Of a DNA stretch of 64,000 nt, positions 54,301 to 64,000 are shown in pieces. This stretch comes from Bombus terrestris. Its lineage: Eukaryota; Arthropoda; Insecta; Hymenoptera; Apidae. A program made the position numbers and the translations under genes. Below the pieces are notes generated by a model, which worked only from the letters and a program-made list of their open reading frames with translations, did not search any database and was not told the DNA's origin. Positions within the stretch are counted from its first letter, which is position 1, and every line of letters begins with the position of its first letter. The stretch lies in NCBI RefSeq assembly GCF_910591885.1, contig NC_063273.1:9114001-9178000 (forward strand), given 5' to 3'.

Positions 54301-57300
54301 CGTTGTTAAGGCGATTTTTCGTTTGGCGCGGCAAATGAAACAGCCGGACGAGGAACAGAGGAGAAAAATTACGAAGAAGAAAAAAGTTGGAAAAAATGTA
54401 CGAAAAAGGCAGATAGGAATTTTTGTTGTTCGTCGAACCAAACGTGTTCTCTGTGACTCGTCTAACGGTCCCATCCTCGGCATGGATTTATCCTTCGTTC
54501 AGCCCTTTCTCTTGTTGGCGTTTTTCTTCTTCGTCGAGGTGATAACCACACGTCGACGGTGGGAATCTTCGCGATAGGTAAACCGAGACTCGGATACCCA
54601 AAGATACAACACCACACAGATTACTTTTTCATCTTCTTTCGTGAAAGGCTTTTCTTCGTTGGCTCGTTTCGAATAGCGACGGGATTAGCTTTAATACGTT
54701 CTTACGAATACAAAGTCAATTTTAACGCAACAGTTCTACAAAAATTCCAAGCGATGATGTTTCGGTTCTTTAGAGGAATACGTAAATAGAAATCTGTTCC
54801 TCTATTTCAGAAATCATCGATTTCGACATATCTATACGAACAAATTCGAAGAAGAAACGATTTCGATAAAAGTTCGATATCTCTGTCAGATGAATCGTTA
54901 AAATATTTATCGATTATAAAATATTCACTAAATAGGGAATCAATAATTTTCTATGATACGAAATTTTGCAACCAGTTCCTAGAAAAATTGAATTTCAAAT
55001 TAAGAGTTTAAGATAACGTTTATCTCTAATTCATAAACAAATCGACGATACGACATTGCAAGTTTCTATTTTCCCTTTTCTTCCATTCATTACTTTATCG
55101 CGTGCAAGCGTTTCGACGTGTTACCATTACTATATCATCGGCGAAATCACGACAGACACGAGACCTCTCAGTCAAGAACCAATACGAAAAACTGCAGAAC
55201 GACACGGGCAAAAAGATGGATCAGCTTGTGGTAGTGAGGGCAAAAAACGCTTGGACATCCGGTTACGATAGTGTTACACTAATTACTTGGCCTGTTTTTT
55301 GCCTCATTGCGTCGTCGTACTAACAAACGCAGTAAATTGCGTTAATATTATCGTTTGGATTCATGCGAGCGTTCGTCGGACGTCGTTTGTTGATCTTCGT
55401 TCTCTATCTGTTGGAAACTAATCATGAGATCAAGTACAGTGGCTCGTGAAACTATTTGAAGACTTGTAAAAACTTTTTACGACTGTATTATTATTTTAAT
55501 AATTGATCAAACAGACGAACGTAAGACAAAGCTGTTCTTGTATTATATCACAGATACAAGAGTAGTTGTAATATCGGTAGCGAAAATTTCTTACTTCGAT
55601 GCGAATGCAAAAACATAAATTTCATTGCCACTGTTGCAACCTTTGCGGATATTTCGCGTTAACCCGAGATATTCCCAAACATATAATCATTTGTTTTTAT
55701 CTGCCATCCAGACAAGTACGTTTAATTTCGAGGAAAAAAGTAAAAGGTGTTGACAGACGGTGCTCTACCTGTTCATTAGGATAACAGAGAAAATTAAGTT
55801 GGCTCGAGGCAGTCGCGTTGGTGAGAACTGGAGGACAATACGCCTACGGGTGTTCTCGTCGAGTCGAGTAGTGCCTCGGATTAAGCATGCTCTAGCGTAT
55901 TTTTAGAACGGCAGAAAAACCGCGCCTGCGGTTAACTCGAACACCACACTCTTCCATTCGACAAGATACTTCCAAGTATCTTTGAGGAAACATATTAAAC
56001 TTATCCTTCATGAAGTAAAAAAACGCATCTACATGTTTCGTTAAAGCATTCAGATTATATCGACTCGAAGTAGAAGAGAAAGATCAAGAGCGAAGTAAAA
56101 TCGATGGAACTAAAAGACGGAGAGAAATAGTTGAATCGCAGAAACGACACGAACATCGACGATATAAGAATATTCAAATTATATTGATTTGAAATACAGG
56201 AAAAAATTAAGAGAATAAATAAAATAAAAATAAAAAAGAAAATAATTAAAATAAGGAAATAAAGAAATCCAAACCTGAATGAAATCGACGAAACTGAAAG
56301 AGGCTGCAAAGGGTAATCGAATCAAGGAAACTACACGTACGTCAATAACGCTCTAACGTCAGAACTGGACATCTTTCTGCAAACGCGAGATTGTATAAAT
56401 TTTTAAATTCAACTTCACCTGCGAGAGAGTGCAATCTCGACTCGCTTTCTCGAGCTTGGAAGAGATTCAATGTGATACGATACGAACAATCAGCGCTTCG
56501 TTAGCCGATTTCGTAACGCTATTGTACCATAATCTCTCGCCAACATTTCGCACAAGGAAATAGAAGATTCGCAACGGGAACGTTGTTACCAAAGGACGTC
56601 GTTCGAGGCGAGGAAGCAAAATATTCATAGAGCGACGAAGACACGACGGTGAAAAGAAATGGTCTCGGTAAGTAGCGAATGGCGTGACAATACCCGACGG
56701 GAGTGCTTTTACCTCGCGGCTCTTTTACCCCCTTCGCTGCCATTCACCGGAAACGCCATTATTGGCATTGTGGCGGCGTGAACAGCCGGCCGAAGGAAAC
56801 GCGGCGCACACCCCGTGGCTTACTCTCACTGGGTTAACGATCGTGTTATTAGCGCAAATGAAATTGGCGACTGTCTCACGGCGGAATAGAGAGAAAGGAA
56901 GTGCCGGTGAAGAGGAAGAGGAGAAAGAGGCGTGAGTCCAATTTAACGCCGCCGCGAGAGACCACGCGTTAATTTGCATATCGAAATCAAACGCACGCCC
57001 TTGTCCAAATCCCTCTAATTTCTTAACGCGTTGTAAAGAATACAGAACTCTACGGTGGTCTGCACTGTGAAACGCTGTTGAAACTCGTGTTGTCTTTTAT
57101 TTTAATTCTTTGTAATATAAGTGGGTTATCGATGGTTTCTTTGAAAGGAATTCTTATCTGTATGTTGAAAAATATTCGAAGTATTTGACTTAACGAACGG
57201 TCGTACGAAGTAACAGAGACGTTTGGTACGTTGGAATTTTGTTAGATTTCTTGGAAGCTTAGAATGCTGCAAAATTAGACGTGGACATAAATGACCTAGC

Positions 57301-58035
57301 TTGTCTGCAGGAGAATTATAATATCACGAGTATAACAACCAATCTGTATTAAGTATAAAAACACAGCGATCTTGACGGATTATCGGTAAACGATATGTTT
57401 ATCATTTACAAAGAAATAATTAAACAATTAAATACATTCTTCGTTATATCACTGATTATATCCAAGGAATGGACGTAGAACTCGTCCATATTTTATAACA
57501 CGTAATGCAATGTTTTGCTATCTAGTATCTAGAAGAATAATCTAGTAGTTTAATATAAGTAGCATTGATTAAGAGATTACCAGCTCCAGCACGGTACTAC
57601 GTTCAACGTAAAATACCTTTAACGAGGCAACAAACAACGTTAATACGAGAGAACGTCACGCGGAGCACGTTTCTCTTTGTTTATTTACGTTGATTCGCAA
57701 TGTAGATCCGAAACAAATCGTTTCTCCCGAAGGTGACGTATCGCGTGAGGCGGATGGATCCGAGGGGTTAATTCAACCGATCCTTTGTCGTTGCTACATC
57801 GTATTACTCGCGGGAACGAGAGCCCTGACAACTTAAACACGGATATCCGTTAATCCCTTCTTATTATGCTTTCGCGTGATCCACAGAAACGTTTCTGCGG
57901 ACCACTTCGATTCTCTTCGTTCAACTGCGATCATTTTCGCCCAGTATCGCATACACAGCTTGTCACAACAAACTCATTACTTCAAATAATAGGTGAGAAT
58001 ATTATTTGTGAAACTTTTAGGATCGAGAAAAGGGC

Positions 58036-58219
<184 letters not shown>

Positions 58220-61200
58220 TGACAACAATGGTTTTTCTAACGCTTCATATTTGATATAACGTTCTTAATGATTTTCTAATGGGTTAATTTTGATGTTTTA
58301 AATAGCACAGCGATAGAAAAATTCACAAGCGTATTCATAACGAAATATAACATCTGTCGGGATCAAAGTATTCAGATCAAAGTATCGTGAATTTACAGGG
58401 AAGAAAATTTCCTTCCTCGAGGACGAAATAAATTTTCCGTGTACAGGGAAACTGCAAATTCTAAGCCAGCTGGAATAAGCGTTTGAAAGTATAGAAATAC
58501 TAAAATACGCTTATCCAAGAGCTTACGCAGTATCTATCTTAAAAGATAAAATCGGCTTACAGATTTTCTTTTCACCTGCGTTCCATTGTTGCCATATGTT
58601 TTTCTCGATTCTTTTTATATTTGATATTCTGCCTCGTTATTTAAAATAATGAAGATATCTCACACGAACAGGATCACCGCAACATCCTGTACGCGCGTGT
58701 GGACGAATCGTCACGCGATTCCACAGAATCGGCGAAACGTTTAACTCGTTACCGAATGAACGTGACCGACGTATTCCATTTCTTTCCATTTATCTTTTTT
58801 TTTCTGTTTTTCCTCGTTTTTTCCTCTTTCTTCTTTTTTCTTTATTTTAACGCATGCACCAAGTTCTTCGGATAAAGCAGAAACTGGTTTGTCGGTTTTC
58901 ACGGGGTTCCTTTTTGCGCAGCTTCCACTGCGGGCGCGAGCATTGTCATATTTCAACAGCGTTCCGTCCGGTAGTGAACGCGGTTAATTAGCACGCTATA
59001 AAGAAGCATACGGTAATACAATTTATAACATCTGCCTATTGGGTTATTATCGTTGCCAGTTCTTGCTGATAAATGTACCGTGAAAGTATCATTTGCCATC
59101 CTCCCGCCGCGTTGCTCCTTGGATTTTCTCTTTTCACAGAGTTGCTTACGCGGTGCACGGGTATCGTGATAATGTGATTTCCGAGCCGATTACCAGCAGC
59201 TGATACCGGCTTCAGGCCCGATTATCGGAAGCTCGAACGCTTTTCTGTCTTCTCATTTCTACCTTACTCGCGACGTTTCAATTTATACGCCCGGTTTTCT
59301 AGGCGATCCCCGAGGATCTAATAGCTTTTCCCATCGCAGGAGATTAAATTCAGGAAATCGTGAGTTTATTGCGTGTATGTAGGAAGTACTAATAGCTTGT
59401 GAAATTTTAGCTACTGTTGGATGTTTACGTATTGGTTATTGCATGTCAGGGGAGGGTGGTTCTATTTAAATAACGATTCTAGAGAATTTTTCTATTAAGA
59501 TTATTTAGTTGTTGCGTAATAAACATCCACCATCTTAATACAGACAAGTATTTTTGCTGACCATAACCTGTTTTAAAACGAAGATTTTTGATCAAATAAT
59601 AATAAGTTTGAACAAGCTTTATTTCCGAAAAAAGTGGTTCAGGCATGGCGTATTTCTCAGATAATATTTTAAATAAAGTACTAAATTACTGCTTTAAAAA
59701 ATTTGTACAATTAATAGAAGGTACTATGGATCAAAGCCTCGTGAACGAAAAGTCCAAGCGTTTTATGTTAACAATACAATTGAATCAAGGTCTCATCGCG
59801 GAAGAGAATTAATCGTACGATCCAACACAGCAAAGGATATCATAGCGTAACTTGTGCGCCTTCCAAAGAAGTCGCTTATTCTCGAACACTCTTGACAATA
59901 CTTCGATTCAACAGCATGTGCTTCAGTTCGATAGAAACTCGCTACATATCGTTCGATTGTTTGCACACTAACAAAACGCAATAAAGACATTACTATCGTC
60001 GTCGTCATCGTCTCAACGATAAAATATGCCAACAATGAATAACAGCTTAACGAAAAAAAGTCTACAACACCGCTACCTACTTAGCACACACGGTCTACTA
60101 CTTAATCCCCTCTATCTACTACGTCTACTCCGATCTTTGCCTATTTTCCACGTGAAATATCTTCGGATAAAATCCGCGCAACCTGTCGTGCAGACATGCT
60201 ACGACACGAACTCTAACCAACCTCTGTCACGATCTCGTCGATCGATCTCGTAAAATGGATCGTTGGATCGCGTTATCGCTCGAACCGACAACGCAGCGTT
60301 AGAGTAACGCGCGACCAACTCTAATTCCTCTCCTATTCCGTTACGCAATTGGAGCACTGGCCTGCGAGGAACAGTTAATCTTAATACGGCTTTATAGCTC
60401 CATTAAGCGTGCACGAGGATCACGAGAAGCGGCTCGCGTCCTCCGGGGCAGCGATTATCCCGCGGCTCTCGTGACGCCGTTGATCGCCCTTTCCAGACTA
60501 ATTGTCGATTAAACGGTGGCCGCTTGCGAGATCGTCCGCCGCCGGGACCTCTCGCAGCAAAACTCGATCGACGTACGTGTCCCCGCACTGGAATCACGTA
60601 TTATTTCGCTCGTGCATTTTTCCTCTAACCTTTTTGGTTGAATTTTTTCCAACTGTCGTCAAGGAGCGTCAACGGACGTTCGCGGGAACGCGCGTTCCGC
60701 TGCATACAGGGTGGCTCATTATCGATCGTTCAAGTCTCTGACGTAGGTTTGTGCAAGAATGTTGCTTTATGGTTCGTTATAAAGTGCACGCATCCCAGCT
60801 TTCTAATGAAACGTTTCTTCTGTCAGGTATCTACATTTGATTTTCGCGGTAGGACATTCTCGTATACATAGATGGTGCTAAGTAAAACGAAATCTTAAAA
60901 TACTTGGATCTAAGTAATTAGCGTGTTATATTCGACTACGACTTGTAATAAAATTATCGCTGTTTGTATAGTTTAAGACAGGGTAAGATTTGAGATGACT
61001 CGTAAATAACTTTTTGTGACTGAATAAAAAACACGAGATATATCTCATGACACGTAATATGTTAATAAATTCAATAAATACAAGGAAATCCTGAGGCCAC
61101 TACTTTCCGATTCATATCAAACAGAAAAAGCGTGGAAACTTCTTTAATGAAGCAAAGAAATGATTCACGTGGTAGCTTTTATATTCTCAAGAAACCAATA

Positions 61201-61477
61201 ATTTTCCACTGATTAACACGTAGTATCTTACATCGAGCATTAATTGTACAACCATCTTGTTAATACTATCTCACTAATATCATCACTTGAATTGTTATAC
61301 TTACATAATTACATATTAATAACATAGGAATAAGTTTGCTAATAATACAAATATCTTGTATATTCAAGCTATTCGTAAACGTATCGACATTCGCCGTTTA
61401 TTTATATTTGCTCTTTTACTGATATTATTAAATGACAAGTTATTTATTGTACAGCAAAGACCCAGGTGCGACGACGT

Positions 61478-61873
61478 GTTACGTATATTTAGAAGACACC
61501 CTATAATGCAAGGAACCTGCGGGTCTTCGTGGGTACACAGGGATGGTCAGGAAAGTGTCCGGCAGGCCAGACCGTCCACAAGCGGTCACCCATTCCAAGG
61601 GTCATCCACTGGCTCTGCTCTCACTTAGCATAAAAGGGTAACTAGCAAATGCTCAATGCGTATACCATAATGGAACGAGTGTCCCATGGACATAATTAGG
61701 CGGTACCCATGGGAAATTCAGACCCCATTTCGGCTTTCCGTTTTGTGTAGACTCCGCATAAGCTGGGCACTAGCAAAGGGTCATCGTTGCGAACAGAGTC
61801 AGAGGTATCTATATGTGTGCTCTCTAGTTTTTCGACTCGCCTTTCAACCAGGTATCGCGTGTGTTATAACACA
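61478..61873. mobile_element. Possible solo LTR
   Basis: A block of about 395 bp with higher GC content than its flanks starts TGTTACG and ends GTTATAACACA. It contains GCATAAAAGGGTAAC, which could be a TATA-like box. The TG..CA boundaries and size fit a solo LTR of an insect retrotransposon. I cannot see a target-site duplication and find no second copy, so this is weak. Confidence 0.3.
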
Positions 61874-62001
61874 TCGAATAAAATAAGGCTAAATAAGAGT
61901 TATTCTGGACAGAGAAAAATTCCTGCTCGTAGGTTACTGAACGCTCGGCTCAAGATTAAGAAATTTAGATGATAAATTTGTTGCAGTTGGAGGATGATGT
62001 A

Positions 62002-62215
62002 TTAGGTCGTCCGAAAACTTTCTTTCGTTTTATAAGGAAATGATGGATGCACAACATTTTCCGTTTTATATTATTTTATCGAATTACGTATGATCCATTA
62101 TGTTCTATCAAATTAAAAATCACAACGTTCGACAGATTAGGTTTCATGTTTGTATAAAGATGCGTTGCTATAAAAGACGTGTCTGTAAAAGAAAGACACT
62201 TTCCGGACAACCTAA
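62002..62215. mobile_element. mariner-type MITE (214 bp)
   Basis: It begins TTAGGTCGTCCGAAAACTTTC and ends GAAAGACACTTTCCGGACAACCTAA, which are imperfect inverted repeats of one another. TA dinucleotides are present at both junctions (62000-62001 and 62216-62217). TTAGGT-type ends with TA duplication are characteristic of mariner elements, which are common in bee genomes. The interior is about 160 bp, too short for transposase, so this is an internally deleted copy. Confidence 0.8.
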
Positions 62216-63832
62216 TATTAATTAGGCTCTCTTAGACAAGACAAGTTTGGAAGTCGAGTTATACGATGGCTTAAACTATAGTGTATCTGTAATTGTATGC
62301 ATGTATTTCTCTGAATTACATGTATGTGAGTGTGCTTGTAAAATATCGCCTACCTGTCTTGATTATATTAATTGAAATTAGCAAGTGTCTAGCGAATTAT
62401 ACATACAATATACTCATGTCAGTGTGTTTTTGAAATTTTCACCACTTGTGTTGATGAATACTTTTTTCACTGAAATTTCCTTCTATAAAATGTTTTGTGA
62501 CTCGTTTGTTTTATAGCATATCTCTGTTATCTTAGAAAATGAAATTTGGATAATGGAAGAATCGCGTGCAGCGTACAGTGACGGTATCGCAAATCGAGGC
62601 TAATTCGATGCATACGAGGCGGAAGTCAAAAACGTTCACGATGTGTCACGAGTGCTATCGATAACTTTTATCAGAATGAATTTCAATTTTCCGCTACCCT
62701 GCGTCTTCGAACTCTTTATCGTGGGAAAGCGTTTCACGCGTGACAGCGAAACACGGTAAAAATACTGAACAGTCCTAGAGACGAGCGTCAACGCGTTTCT
62801 AAGCATTCGAGTGTTAATCAATAATACATGAACATTGAAGGAGAATTTCAAGAAAGGGAGCATCTTTCAAATCGCTAGATTCTGCGAAGAGACAAGTTCA
62901 AATACTTAACGATTCGTCAAATATTCTGACGATCGGAAGAAAATTGCCTTTTGCATAAATCCAATATTTTATATTTTAATCAACGCCATATGGTTTTTTA
63001 AGGCAATAGCATCTTTCCCATCGAGATTTCACGTGGACTGCGGATGTCTATGCAATTTCACAGTATTATGAAAAATGGAATCTAACTGGATACACGATTC
63101 ACCAATTAAATATTATAACAAATAGTTTATATATTTTATACTTTTTCGTATATTATTCGCATTCTGAATATTTTTACACTTTTCAACTTTCCATAAACGA
63201 ATGCACATCCATAGTATAAGTCTAATTTTCTTCGAAACTACCACATAGAAATCCAACTTCGTTCGATGCGAACGACTTGCCTTTATTTCTGCACGAGACG
63301 CGATGTCACTCTTAGCGTTTTTCATCGAAGTGAAAAACAAGGTACGTCGATGCGATCACATTCGAAAACAGAAAACACTGGTCGAACTGAACGGCCGGGT
63401 ATGCTCGGTAGGGACCGTAAAACGAAAAACAAAGTTTTCTGAAAGTTTCGACGGGATATCGGGGGAGAACACGGGTTCGCGAGGCTGACAACGTCGCACG
63501 GTTGAAAACACCGTGACGAGGAGAACACAACGACGACAACGGCGACGACAACGAGAAACAGTCGTTCGGTGAGGAACACGAAATCTCACGATGACGAGCC
63601 TCCAAGGCCAGTTGGAAACGCGATACCATTAAGGACTCGCGGCACTCGCGCCAAAATCGTTTGCGCGTAAAAAGAAGTAACGTCGGTCTTCGCGGGGTAA
63701 CGGTCAACTTCCGACATGTCTTGCGTATCGAGCGGCAAAGTCTCCACTCAGTAGGCTATCGGTGGCTTTCAACGATAGTTGCAACTATTCCAAAAAATCG
63801 CGATCCGATTAAGGTCAAAGAATAAAACTCAC

Positions 63833-63910
63833 GGCTACCTTGTTCCGGACGAATCCAATGTCAGCGACCGATGTGATAGCTACCGATCCGACGACATTCG
63901 CCTCGACATC
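63833..63910 (-). CDS. Candidate small exon upstream of grh (uncertain)
   Basis: The sequence between TTTTACCCAG| and GCC|GTGAGT reads as 26 codons, starting DVEANVVGSVAITSVADIG, open in phase 0. The donor is strong and the acceptor acceptable. However, ending in phase 0 it cannot splice directly to the exon at 26410, which needs two carried bases, and the frame that would fit contains TAG. It may be untranslated, joined through an intermediate exon, part of another transcript, or spurious. The open frame also extends upstream of the proposed acceptor, to the end of the window, so an exon running in from beyond 64000 is equally possible. No homology is recognised. Confidence 0.25.
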
Positions 63911-64000
63911 CTGGGTAAAACATACTCCTTGGACACGTGGAATGTTCGAACAATTCCTCTCGCAGTTTTCAAACGAACGACAGCTATAATTTACACACAC

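Noticed and set aside
60706..61507. TACAGGGTGGCTC at 60706 and AGACACCCTATA near 61495 as ends of one element
   Set aside because: The two ends do not match beyond AGGGTG, so they are not convincing inverted repeats of each other.

Overview
The window is almost entirely non-coding DNA of an insect nuclear genome, most likely a hymenopteran and plausibly a bee. It is AT-rich but keeps many CpG dinucleotides. Its exons are short, with GT/AG splice sites, and lie in very long introns. Small DNA-transposon relics with TA or TTAA target sites and many minisatellites fill the introns. The species call is inference; nothing in the sequence fixes it.

The only protein-coding gene I can support is grainyhead (grh), on the minus strand, so transcription runs from high to low coordinates. 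Three exons are well supported. The exon at 25985-26410 encodes the conserved N-terminal region of the Grainyhead/GRHL family, with DWRTYCEHPL..ATAAM followed by YVYEYYKIPEK. The exon at 2542-2902 carries GVKREPEDL and a basic KRHK cluster. The exon at 346-729 carries VDLPSPDSGIGADAVTPR. The three join in one open frame (phase 2, then phase 0) and give about 390 residues of the activation/linker half of the protein. The CP2-type DNA-binding domain and dimerisation domain are not seen here and should lie beyond position 1. The translation start should lie upstream, in an exon not recognised here or beyond position 64000. A possible small exon with a strong donor is at 63833-63910.

Layout on the + strand: 1-345 intron; 346-729 exon; 730-2541 intron of 1.8 kb; 2542-2902 exon; 2903-25984 intron of 23.1 kb; 25985-26410 exon; 26411 to about 63832 a further intron of about 37 kb. 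The introns hold at least four miniature transposons (about 15.6-16.2, 23.9-24.5, 44.0-44.6 and 62.0-62.2 kb) and a possible solo LTR (61.5-61.9 kb). They also hold tandem repeats with periods of about 253, 80, 175 and 70 bp, a 58-unit AGT microsatellite, and several GC/CpG-richer islands that may be regulatory. One island at about 9.05-9.23 kb has four CCGGTT/AACCGG hexamers that resemble Grainyhead's own binding site.

I found no convincing novel gene system. The observations most worth following are possible grh autoregulation, the nearly palindromic 596-bp Tc1/mariner-type element, and the unexplained long ORFs in the GC-rich intronic islands.
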